Positions 21,424-30,510 of a stretch of 64,000 nt of DNA are shown here, in pieces (the first letter of the stretch is position 1; each line of letters opens with the position of its first letter). The notes below the pieces were generated by a model, which ran no database searches, was not told where the DNA came from, and saw only the letters and a list, made by a program, of their open reading frames with translations. The position numbers and the translations under genes were made by a program. Origin of the DNA: Clostridium sp. (lineage in GTDB: Bacteria; Bacillota; Clostridia; Clostridiales; Clostridiaceae); the NCBI GenBank assembly GCA_015058375.1, contig SVCK01000095.1, forward strand, positions 1-64,000. Reading direction: 5' to 3'.

Positions 21424-21699
21424 TCGTTACACCCCTTCTTTAAAAATCCATTTTTATATTAAACAAGAACATTATACATTATTTACATATAGTTATGCAA
21501 TACTAACTTTAAAAGTTAGTAATACTAAATTTTAAGTCAAAAATTCATATTATTATTTGTATAGATTTTAAGACTTTATCTATAATGTATATTTTTAAAT
21601 TCATAATTTTATTATTCAATTTTAATGTATTTTCCATATTGCATGCATCAAATGCCAAAAAAATAATACTCACCATAATTTTCACCATTAAATATTAAA

Positions 21700-21725
21700 A
21701 GAGTTCCTGAAATTTCAGGAACTCT
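21700..21725 (-). terminator. Terminator downstream of GH5 cellulase gene
   Basis: AGAGTTCCTGAAATTTCAGGAACTCT perfect palindrome, poly-U on minus strand. Confidence 0.85.
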
Positions 21726-21745
21726 CCTCTATAATCTAATATATT

Positions 21746-23701
21746 TTATACTAATGCCTTTAATGCAAGTAAATCTAAGAAAGAAACCTTTCCATCACCA
21801 TTAACATCTGAATTAGCTTCATTAATCTTTATACCTTCACCATTTGCATTAATATATTTTTTCAAAGTAGTATAATCAGCTATATTTACAACATTATCAC
21901 CATTTACATCCCCTGCTAAAACTTCTGGTTGTTCTGGTTGTTCTGGTTCATCTGGTTCAGTTGAAACTGTTGTATCTTCGCCATTAACAGCTACACCTTT
22001 TACAGTATTTCCTGATTTATAGATTTTATAAGTTGTTATAGCTCCGTCTTCCCAATGGAATTTGAAAATTATATTTCCATCAATACATTCTTTAAAGAAT
22101 GCATCTTTAATAACTAATACATTATTATCATAATCTGGTTCAAAATGTTCTTTAAATTGTTTATAAGGTGTCCAATCAGCAGGACCTACTCCTTGCCATT
22201 CTTGGTCAGCTCTTACAGCTTCCATTGTAGCTAATTTAGCACCATTAAATTGCATTGGTATATTTAATCCACTATTTGATCCCTTAGCATCACTTGAAAC
22301 TGGCATCTTATAGTAATTAACATTCATCTTCCAATATGAACCATTATCAAAGTTAAGTACTAATGTTTCACATTTACCATATCCTGATTTTGTAACCTTC
22401 TTTAAGTATGAAGGATTAAATGTAAGTTTACCATTTGCACAAGTATAATCAACACCTTGAACTAATACTTTATTATTAGAATCTACAATTGAAGTTAATT
22501 TGTTTCCATTTAAAGTCAAGTTAGTAGTTGCACCAGCAATTCTTGTCTTTCCATTTACATATAAAGTATCACAATCAGTGTAAGAAGTACGTCCACCATG
22601 TGCTGCTGTCATTATAGTATCTATAACATCTTGATCTTTCCATTCGCAAGTATTTCTATTTATATGGAACCCTGCATCCCAAAGCATCATAGGTATACCC
22701 TTTTCTCTAGCATATGCAGTTGTATAATCCATATATTTCAAATATTCACCATTATTAATAACGCCTTCAGCTAAAACACTATATTCTCCACCAATAACTC
22801 CAACACCTTTTGATGTGAAAGTATCATACATATTATCAATAGCTTCCTTAGCATATCCTTGTACCTCAGCATCAAACTTAGGCTTTCCAGCTATATTTAC
22901 ACTAAAAGGCCAGAATGAATAATAATGGAATGTTGCAATTATGTTAGGATCCTTTAATGATGCTATATTTTGAGCATTGCTATTACATTCTTGCTTATCT
23001 GAGCTAGTTACTAAGTTTGGAAATACTAGCATTCTTGTGGCATTTTTTCCACCTGAAGATCTTATAATTTCTCTAAAAGTATTATTTACATCATTATTAA
23101 TTTTAAGTTTTTGATCTTTAGTACCAACAAAATCTGGCTCATTAGTTGGTTCAAAACATAATTGTTCTGGATAATCTTTAAAATATTCAGCAAATTGTTT
23201 CCAAAGTGCTTTAAATTGTGCAAGTGATGATCCATCATCAGTATACATATTATGTCCCCATACTGAAATATCAACATGTTGCATATCTGCAAGTACAATT
23301 AAACCTTCATCTAAAGCATAATTAACTACTTCAGCATATCTATCAAGATATTCCTTTTTTATCTTATATTCTGGTGCATCTCCAGTACGTGTATAAGATG
23401 TAAATGGCATACGAATACTCTTGAATCCTGATTCTTTAATTTTATGAATTAATTCCTTTGTAACCCTTGGATTTCCCCAAGTAGTTTCACCTGGATCACT
23501 CCACCAAGAAGCTGTTCTATCGCTCCATGTATCTACACTATCAAAAGTATTACCAAGATTCCATCCTGGAATCATTGCTTCTACATAATTTTGAGAAGCT
23601 GACTTTTCTGCTGCATTTGCATTAACTCCACATACATTAAGTAGAGCTATTGCAGAAGCTGTCGCAACAGCAGTCATTATGATTTTTTTTATTTTTAACA
23701 C
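21746..23701 (-). CDS. Secreted GH5 endoglucanase with Ig-like/CBM modules and C-terminal type I dockerin
   Basis: Signal peptide; PGWNLGNTFDS, CFEPTNEP, GGEYSV; X2/CBM46-like module; dockerin DVNGDNVVNIADYTTLKKYI...SDVNGDGKVSFLDLLALK. Confidence 0.93.
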   Translation of the reverse strand: MLKIKKIIMTAVATASAIALLNVCGVNANAAEKSASQNYVEAMIPGWNLGNTFDSVDTWSDRTASWWSDPGETTWGNPRVTKELIHKIKESGFKSIRMPFTSYTRTGDAPEYKIKKEYLDRYAEVVNYALDEGLIVLADMQHVDISVWGHNMYTDDGSSLAQFKALWKQFAEYFKDYPEQLCFEPTNEPDFVGTKDQKLKINNDVNNTFREIIRSSGGKNATRMLVFPNLVTSSDKQECNSNAQNIASLKDPNIIATFHYYSFWPFSVNIAGKPKFDAEVQGYAKEAIDNMYDTFTSKGVGVIGGEYSVLAEGVINNGEYLKYMDYTTAYAREKGIPMMLWDAGFHINRNTCEWKDQDVIDTIMTAAHGGRTSYTDCDTLYVNGKTRIAGATTNLTLNGNKLTSIVDSNNKVLVQGVDYTCANGKLTFNPSYLKKVTKSGYGKCETLVLNFDNGSYWKMNVNYYKMPVSSDAKGSNSGLNIPMQFNGAKLATMEAVRADQEWQGVGPADWTPYKQFKEHFEPDYDNNVLVIKDAFFKECIDGNIIFKFHWEDGAITTYKIYKSGNTVKGVAVNGEDTTVSTEPDEPEQPEQPEVLAGDVNGDNVVNIADYTTLKKYINANGEGIKINEANSDVNGDGKVSFLDLLALKALV

Positions 23702-23956
23702 TCCAATCCCTCCTTTGTATTATTGCTGATATTTTACCATATTTTGTGTTTTGTGAAATCGATTTTTTCGTTAAATCATTCTCTTTTTTTCATCAAGTAT
23801 CTTATAAAGATTCTAGAATCTTGTAATGCTAATAATTGTATAATTTACGAAAAAGTTATTGATAAAATATATAACGTATAAAATACTGTTTTTAAGTCGA
23901 ACAAGAAATATATTTTTTGTAATTTTATCAAATTTATTGTATTATTCAATTAGGAG

Positions 23957-24466
23957 GTGTTTATTGTGAAATTTTCAAAAAAATTCTTAATTCCTATTTT
24001 ATTAGTAATTATTATAGTTGGAGTTTTTACTATTGTCTCAATAAATAATTCAAAATATCCATTACCAAATATAAAAAGCAGTGAAATTAAAGCAATATCT
24101 ATTGATCACGACAATAATCTAATTATACGTACTCCTTCTAATAGTGATGGAAAGAAAGTTCTTAAACTTGTAAAAAATATTTTAAAAGAAAGTAACTTAG
24201 ACGAAAATCAAGGCGGATTCATTAATGATAACTTCATAATTTCAATGTCTAAAGTTCATTCTAATAACTATTATGTTGAAATTCCTTTTTCACGAACAAA
24301 AGAATTATCTTTAAAAAATGAAACTATCACATGTAATGTAATCGTTATTTGTCCTGAAGAAGAAGCCTTATACTATCACGAACCTGAAAGCTATACTCTA
24401 AAAAAAGTAACACTAAAAAATGCTAATTTCGATAAATTGCAAAAATTCCTATCTTCACTTTATTAA
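23957..24466 (+). CDS. Hypothetical membrane-anchored/secreted protein
   Basis: N-terminal TM; strong RBS aggaggtg; likely start a few codons inside the listed ORF. Confidence 0.55.
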   Translation: MFIVKFSKKFLIPILLVIIIVGVFTIVSINNSKYPLPNIKSSEIKAISIDHDNNLIIRTPSNSDGKKVLKLVKNILKESNLDENQGGFINDNFIISMSKVHSNNYYVEIPFSRTKELSLKNETITCNVIVICPEEEALYYHEPESYTLKKVTLKNANFDKLQKFLSSLY

Positions 24467-24676
24467 AAATTAGAAGATAAGAAATCTAATGATTAAGATT
24501 ATTATGTCATTAAATTTCTTGTCTTCTAAATTTTTATGGTATAAAACAATTATTTAAATATAGACTTTATTATCTTATATTTAAAAATTTAATTCAAACT
24601 TTCCAAAACTTTATTGTTATAATTTAAATTCTGTTACAAATACTATTAATGTAGCAACAGAAAAGAGGTGACATTA

Positions 24677-24853
24677 ATGCCAAACAAGGCTAAAGATTAT
24701 GTAGACATGAGCATGAGTGCAGCTCAAAGTATGAAAAGTAACTTACAACAAGCTGTAAGTAAAGCTGAAAAAGCTGAAAATAAAGAAAAAATTCAGCAAG
24801 CTATGAATGCTATAGATACAGCTTGTAACTGTTTATCAAGTTACAAAGATTAA
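24677..24853 (+). CDS. Small helical protein of unknown function (58 aa)
   Basis: RBS agaggtg before ATG; MPNKAKDYVDMSMSAAQSMKSNLQQAVSKAEKAENKEKIQQAMNAIDTACNCLSSYKD. Confidence 0.6.
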   Translation: MPNKAKDYVDMSMSAAQSMKSNLQQAVSKAEKAENKEKIQQAMNAIDTACNCLSSYKD

Positions 24854-25108
24854 CTACATTATTCTAGTTCCCCAAAAACTACCTAAAAACTACTTTATCC
24901 CTCATTTGACAAAAGAGGTTCTATCGTTTTAGAAATAGGACCTCTTTGCTTTACAAATTATACGATACTACTAATCTATGAAAAATGAACATCCCTACTA
25001 AAGCATATAAAAATTTATTTTTTATTAACAGTTAAGTCTCAGTTTAAGTTTCATATTTAAATATTTTTTCATACTATAATATAAAAAATAAAATAAGGAG
25101 ATAATTTT

Positions 25109-25546
25109 ATGGATATATGTAACTATAGAAAACTCCATTTTAAAGAAATAATATCTATTTTAGAAGAAAAAGATATATGTAGCCTAGGTATTTCATCAAA
25201 AACAAGTTTGGATATAACCCCAATGCTATTTGCTTTTGAATATGAAAATGAAAATATAAATTTTTTCTTAATATCTTCTAACACTAAAATTAAAGATGAT
25301 TTAGAATTGGTATGCATATACTTAGACAACTCAATTTCAAATTTTTATAGAGATTCATATCAAACTGTCCTAGCTAAAGGAAAACCTGAAATTATTACTA
25401 ACACTCCTTTAAAAAATCATATTCTAAGTCTTTTCAGAAAAAAATATCATAAATCCTTAAAAGATCTCATCAGTTGTTCAGATTTACAATTTATAAAAAT
25501 TCCTATTGAAAGCATAACAGCTAAAGAATATGAATATACTTTTTAA
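25109..25546 (+). CDS. Possible FMN-binding split-barrel (pyridoxamine oxidase-like) protein
   Basis: Weak resemblance; own RBS (aaggag) and terminator. Confidence 0.4.
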   Translation: MDICNYRKLHFKEIISILEEKDICSLGISSKTSLDITPMLFAFEYENENINFFLISSNTKIKDDLELVCIYLDNSISNFYRDSYQTVLAKGKPEIITNTPLKNHILSLFRKKYHKSLKDLISCSDLQFIKIPIESITAKEYEYTF

Positions 25547-25567
25547 TTCAAAACTTTTTACCAATTA

Positions 25568-25622
25568 AAAAAGAAGAAAGATTTAAAATGATAAATTTTG
25601 TTTTAAATCTTTCTTCTTTTTT
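25568..25622 (+). terminator. Intrinsic terminator
   Basis: AAAGAAGAAAGATTTAAAA...TTTTAAATCTTTCTTCTTTTTT. Confidence 0.85.
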
Positions 25623-25786
25623 AATCTATCAAGCAACTTTTTCTTATATTCAAAAATATATCTTATTGCAAAGATATTTTATGAATTTATTGAATTATTT
25701 GTAATATATATATAACAAAAAGCAAAATATACTTTACATTATTTGAAAAATAAATTACAATATAACAAAAAAGGAAGTGTGTGTAT

Positions 25787-25981
25787 GTGAAGAATATAAA
25801 GATGAAACTTGCTCGAAATGAATTAGAACTTTCTCAGCAAGAATTAGCAGAAAAAATTAATGTGACACGCCAAACAATTGGAATGATTGAAGCCGGAAAA
25901 TATAATCCTTCATTAAAATTATGCATTTCCATTTGTAAAGCACTTAATAAAACTCTAAATGATTTATTTTGGGAGGACTAA
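25787..25981 (+). CDS. Xre/PBSX-like HTH regulator, likely lantibiotic immunity regulator (LtnR-like)
   Basis: KMKLARNELELSQQELAEKINVTRQTIGMIEAGKYNPSLKLCISICKALNKTLNDLF; start placed at GTG after AAGGAAG. Confidence 0.85.
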   Translation: MKNIKMKLARNELELSQQELAEKINVTRQTIGMIEAGKYNPSLKLCISICKALNKTLNDLFWED

Positions 25982-25985
25982 AATT

Positions 25986-26438
25986 ATGAAAAATAAAAAA
26001 ATATTACAAGATGAACGCACAAATGAAATTAATAATAAAATTTTATCTGAAGGATATGTGATTTTTAACATATTTCTTTTACTTTTCATAGTATTAAAAG
26101 CACTAATTTTCAACACTCCTTATAGTTCATATAGGTCTGAAGTAATAATATTTTTAATTTTAAACATCTATATTACTTGTAAAAAAATATATTATGGAAC
26201 TATTACTAATGGAGATCAAGTAAAACCTTCTGTTCATGCTTTATTTGTATCTTTTATATTAAGCTTGATTATCACACTCATAAACTTTTTTAAATACAAT
26301 AAAGGTTTAATTTTAACTCTTATCTCTTTTGCAATAACTTTCATAGTGTCTTTTATACTATTTTTCTTAATTTTAACTTGTGCAAAAAAGCTTTTTATTC
26401 ACAGACAAAATACTATAGATAAAGAATTAGATGATTAA
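25986..26438 (+). CDS. Multi-TM membrane protein, candidate immunity protein
   Basis: DERTNEINNKILSEGYVIFNI then several TM segments; between HTH and ABC genes. Confidence 0.6.
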   Translation: MKNKKILQDERTNEINNKILSEGYVIFNIFLLLFIVLKALIFNTPYSSYRSEVIIFLILNIYITCKKIYYGTITNGDQVKPSVHALFVSFILSLIITLINFFKYNKGLILTLISFAITFIVSFILFFLILTCAKKLFIHRQNTIDKELDD

Positions 26439-26457
26439 AAATTTTAAGGAGGAAAAA

Positions 26458-27318
26458 ATGCTTAAACTAAAAAATATTAAAAAAGAATATTCAAAAAAAA
26501 TTGTTCTTTCTGATATCAATATGGAAATAAATAAAGGAGAAATTATTGGTCTTGTTGGTGAAAATGGTGTCGGTAAATCAACAATAATGAAAATTATAAC
26601 AGGTCTTATAAAAAACTATTCAGGAGAACGTATAGTTTCTAGAGATTTGAAATTAGGATATTTAATAGATAGTCCTAGCTTCTACAATAACTACGATGCC
26701 AAAAGTAACTTAAAACTTTTAAGTATGTATAATCCTAATGTTACAGATGATGATATAGATAAAATTTATGATTTATTTAAATTATCTGAATTTGAAAACA
26801 AAAAATTCTCAAAGTATTCATTAGGGATGAAACAAAGATTAGGAATTGCATTTTCTATTCTAGGCTCTCCTGATCTCGTAGTCTTAGACGAACCATTTAA
26901 TGGAATAGATCCAAAAATGACTATACTTATCATCGATATACTTAAAAACTGGGTAAAAAGAACTAATGGAAGCATTATAATATCAAGCCATATACTTTCT
27001 CAATTAGATAAACTTTGTGACAAAGTATTATTCGTTTCTAATGGATGCATAACAAAAAAACAAACTCTTAATAATTTAAATTCCAACAACCTAATTTATG
27101 TAATAAAACTATTTGGCGAAGATAAGTCTCTATATAATTACCTTAATGATAATAAAATAGAAATATTAAGTAGAAAAGATTTTTCTGAATTTAAGATAAG
27201 AATAGATAAAAACTCTAAAAATATAATAAGTTACATTAGAAAAAATTTCTCTATTGATGAACTATACAAAGAGAAGGAAGACTTAGAAACTATATTTAGA
27301 AAGATTGAAGGTATATAA
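26458..27318 (+). CDS. ABC transporter ATPase, BcrA/LanF-type
   Basis: GLVGENGVGKSTIMKIITG, YSLGMKQRLGIAF, LVVLDEPFNGIDP; RBS aaggagg. Confidence 0.9.
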   Translation: MLKLKNIKKEYSKKIVLSDINMEINKGEIIGLVGENGVGKSTIMKIITGLIKNYSGERIVSRDLKLGYLIDSPSFYNNYDAKSNLKLLSMYNPNVTDDDIDKIYDLFKLSEFENKKFSKYSLGMKQRLGIAFSILGSPDLVVLDEPFNGIDPKMTILIIDILKNWVKRTNGSIIISSHILSQLDKLCDKVLFVSNGCITKKQTLNNLNSNNLIYVIKLFGEDKSLYNYLNDNKIEILSRKDFSEFKIRIDKNSKNIISYIRKNFSIDELYKEKEDLETIFRKIEGI

Positions 27319-27320
27319 AA

Positions 27321-28031
27321 ATGAATATAATTAAATTAGAATTAAAAAAAATATTTAAATGCAAATGTATCTATATTGGAATTTTGCTTAGTCTTATTAT
27401 TGGTGGAATAATGACTTACACAGCTCTAAACAATCCACAATTTTTTAAATTTAAGCACACACAAGCCTTTTTTTGTGCTTATTTTATGCAAGTAACAATA
27501 ATTTATTTAATTGTTGATAATGTTTATTCAGAATATAATCAAGGAACATTAAAACTTCTCTCTAATAATAATTTAGGATTAAATAAAGTGTTTATTAATA
27601 AACTAATATGTATTTTAATTACTTCTATTTTTTTAGCAGTAATAAATATTATATTTAATATAATTTCTTTTATAGTTTTATCTCCTGATATAAATATCTT
27701 AAATTTTTTATTAGAAAGACTGATCACTTATTTACTTTTTGCCTTAGCAGTATATTCTACTGTAATATTAATATTCTCACTTTATAAGAAAAACTTATTT
27801 ACTTTGTGTTTTTTGATACTACTATTTTACTTATCACATGACTTTATTGATGCTTTAGCAAACAAAATGAATATAAGTCAAAATATCTTAGATTTCATTT
27901 GCTTCTACGCCCTTGGTTCAGGTATGCAAGGATTTTATTTCAACACTAGTATGGTTATAGGTACTTTAGTATGGAGTACTATATGCCTTCTTACAGGACT
28001 ATATATTATATCTAAACAAGATATTTGCTAA
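27321..28031 (+). CDS. ABC-2 type permease, LanE-like
   Basis: Six hydrophobic segments; immediately follows ATPase gene. Confidence 0.8.
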   Translation: MNIIKLELKKIFKCKCIYIGILLSLIIGGIMTYTALNNPQFFKFKHTQAFFCAYFMQVTIIYLIVDNVYSEYNQGTLKLLSNNNLGLNKVFINKLICILITSIFLAVINIIFNIISFIVLSPDINILNFLLERLITYLLFALAVYSTVILIFSLYKKNLFTLCFLILLFYLSHDFIDALANKMNISQNILDFICFYALGSGMQGFYFNTSMVIGTLVWSTICLLTGLYIISKQDIC

Positions 28032-28102
28032 TGTTAATTCTACAAATCAACTTAGAAATTATGCTCTGAATCATAAAAACATGTATCTTAAGTTTTAAAA
28101 AA

Positions 28103-28154
28103 ATAGTCTGTGTAAACTTCAATAAGATAATCAAGTGAAGTTATTACAGACTAT
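28103..28154. terminator. Hairpin between convergent immunity and biosynthetic operons
   Basis: ATAGTCTGTGTAAACTTC...GAAGTTATTACAGACTAT. Confidence 0.6.
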
Positions 28155-28338
28155 ATCTTTATCAAAAAATTAGCAAGATTAATATACTCCTGTAACATAA
28201 TAGATAAAATTAAATAATTTAGTTTACATAAAAGTATTGCCAGACTCATTTCAACCTAAATATTTTACTCTTCACAGCTCTAACAATTTAACTCACATCT
28301 TGTAAATCTAACTTATAATGCTACAACATATAATCATA

Positions 28339-30510
28339 TTATTTTTCTACTGATACTACATTTTCTCCTCTTGCTGTATATAATTTATAGTACTCTCCTC
28401 GTTTACTCATCAATTCTTCATGAGTTCCACTTTCAATTATTTCCCCATTCTTTAAGAAGTATATTTTATCACTATCTATTATAGTATCTAATCGATGTGC
28501 TATCATTACTATAGTAGCCTCTTTTTGCTTTAAATTTTTCATTATCTTCTTCTCTGTAACATTATCTAAGAAACTTGTTCCTTCATCAAAAACTATCATT
28601 TGTGGTTTACTTATTAATGCTCTTGCTATTACAATTCTCTGTCTTTGTCCTCCTGATAAATTCATTCCCATATCAGAAAGCATTGTATTATACTTAAGAG
28701 GAAACTGCATAATATCTTCATGAATACATGATACTTTAGCAGCTTCTTGCACATCATCTATTGTTACATTTTGTCTTTCTAATTTTATATTTTCTTCAAT
28801 GTTTTTAGCATATATATATATATCTTGTGGAACAATAGTTGCTAATTTTAATAAATTATCTTTATCTAAATTCACCATATCTTTACCATTTATTAAAACT
28901 TGCCCTTTCACAGGTTCATACAATCCCATAAGTAGTTTTGCCAATGTACTTTTTCCACTACCTGTACTCCCTACAAATGCTACCTTTTGTCCTTTTGATA
29001 TATTTAATGAAATATTTTTCAGTACTTTTTGCCCATCTTTGTTATATGAGAAATCAACATTTTTAAATTCGATTTTATCTATATCTTCTAATATCTCTCC
29101 TGTAGTTTTCTCCACATCTTTATTTGTTATATCTATCACTCTATCCAAGTAATTTGATGCAATTAAATATATATTAAATGTATTTATTACCTTTGAACTA
29201 ATAGATAGCAAATTAAGTATAAAACTTTGTGATATTATAATATCTCCTAATGATACCATTCTATTTTTATATGCAAAATACCCTGCTAAAACCATTACCA
29301 ATGGTGCAATTGTATTTAGAATTGACTGCATTGCTGTAATAAAAACTTGATAATATTCCCTCTCTTTTCTCTTTTGTAAATATGCTTTAAATGCTCTGCT
29401 CCAATTTTTAAGTACAATATCTTCTAATCTCAAAATCTTAGTTGTAAATATTGAATAAATAGTTTCTACTTGAATACTATTTACTTGTGATGCATCGATT
29501 ATTTCTTCTTTATTAGAAAATTCTATAGGTTTTCTTGTAACTATTAATGTAAGACTATTAATTATAATCAATAATAACGCAGCTAATAAAATTTTATATG
29601 AAATAGTTCCAATATAAACAATTAATATTATTCCTATCCCAAAATCAAATACTGAACTAATTACATTATCTAAAATAAAATCTTTTACATAATTTACACT
29701 TCCAAGTCTTGTTATTAAATCTCCATAAGTTCTTGTTTCAAAAAAACTATACGGAAGGTTTATCAAATGGCTAAATACCTTTTTCAAGAGTACTTTTTCA
29801 GTGTTTATTTTCATAATTACAACTGTAAAAAATCTCAAGAAATAAATTATAATTGTAAGAATTATAGAAATAAATATTCCCACTAACACCATTTCAAAGT
29901 CAGAAGTTTCAGGCATTAATTGAGTCAAATAATTATCTACAAACCATTGCGTAATTTTAGGAAATAATATACTCAAGCAATAGGAAAGAACTGACAGAAT
30001 ACTTACTAAAACTATTATCTTCTTTTCTTTTAATAATTGTGTTAAGATATAACTCCATCTTTTAGGTTTTTCTTTTTTAGGAACAAACTCGCTAGTTGGA
30101 ACTGCTTCTAATATATATCCACTAAAAGACTCCATAAATTCACTATATTTCAGTTTTCTCTTTCCAGATGCAGGATCAAGTATTTCAATATAATTATTTT
30201 TCACCTTAGATACAATTACAAAATGCTGCTTATTCCAAAACGCTATAAATGGAGCTTCAACTTCACTTAAACATCTTATATCTTCTGTTTTATTAATATT
30301 ACATTTTATCATTCTTGTATCAAATTTTTTTGCATCCAATAAGTCTCGTAATTGTATTATATTAAGTCCATCTCTACCTGCCTCTAAACATTCTCTTAAA
30401 TCCTCTAATGTTTCATTACTTTTATAATATCTTAAAATCATTAAAACACAACATAACCCACATTCTGTCTGTTGTACTTGCTGTACTAACTTAAATCTAC
30501 TCATAAACAT
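28339..30510 (-). CDS. lanT: LanT bifunctional C39 peptidase/ABC exporter
   Basis: N-terminal QTECGLCCVLMILRYY peptidase motif, TM domain, GSTGSGKST, LSGGQRQRI. Confidence 0.95.
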   Translation of the reverse strand: MFMSRFKLVQQVQQTECGLCCVLMILRYYKSNETLEDLRECLEAGRDGLNIIQLRDLLDAKKFDTRMIKCNINKTEDIRCLSEVEAPFIAFWNKQHFVIVSKVKNNYIEILDPASGKRKLKYSEFMESFSGYILEAVPTSEFVPKKEKPKRWSYILTQLLKEKKIIVLVSILSVLSYCLSILFPKITQWFVDNYLTQLMPETSDFEMVLVGIFISIILTIIIYFLRFFTVVIMKINTEKVLLKKVFSHLINLPYSFFETRTYGDLITRLGSVNYVKDFILDNVISSVFDFGIGIILIVYIGTISYKILLAALLLIIINSLTLIVTRKPIEFSNKEEIIDASQVNSIQVETIYSIFTTKILRLEDIVLKNWSRAFKAYLQKRKEREYYQVFITAMQSILNTIAPLVMVLAGYFAYKNRMVSLGDIIISQSFILNLLSISSKVINTFNIYLIASNYLDRVIDITNKDVEKTTGEILEDIDKIEFKNVDFSYNKDGQKVLKNISLNISKGQKVAFVGSTGSGKSTLAKLLMGLYEPVKGQVLINGKDMVNLDKDNLLKLATIVPQDIYIYAKNIEENIKLERQNVTIDDVQEAAKVSCIHEDIMQFPLKYNTMLSDMGMNLSGGQRQRIVIARALISKPQMIVFDEGTSFLDNVTEKKIMKNLKQKEATIVMIAHRLDTIIDSDKIYFLKNGEIIESGTHEELMSKRGEYYKLYTARGENVVSVEK

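Noticed and set aside
23086-23298. 70-aa minus-strand ORF within the GH5 gene
   Set aside because: Alternative-frame shadow of the well-supported cellulase.
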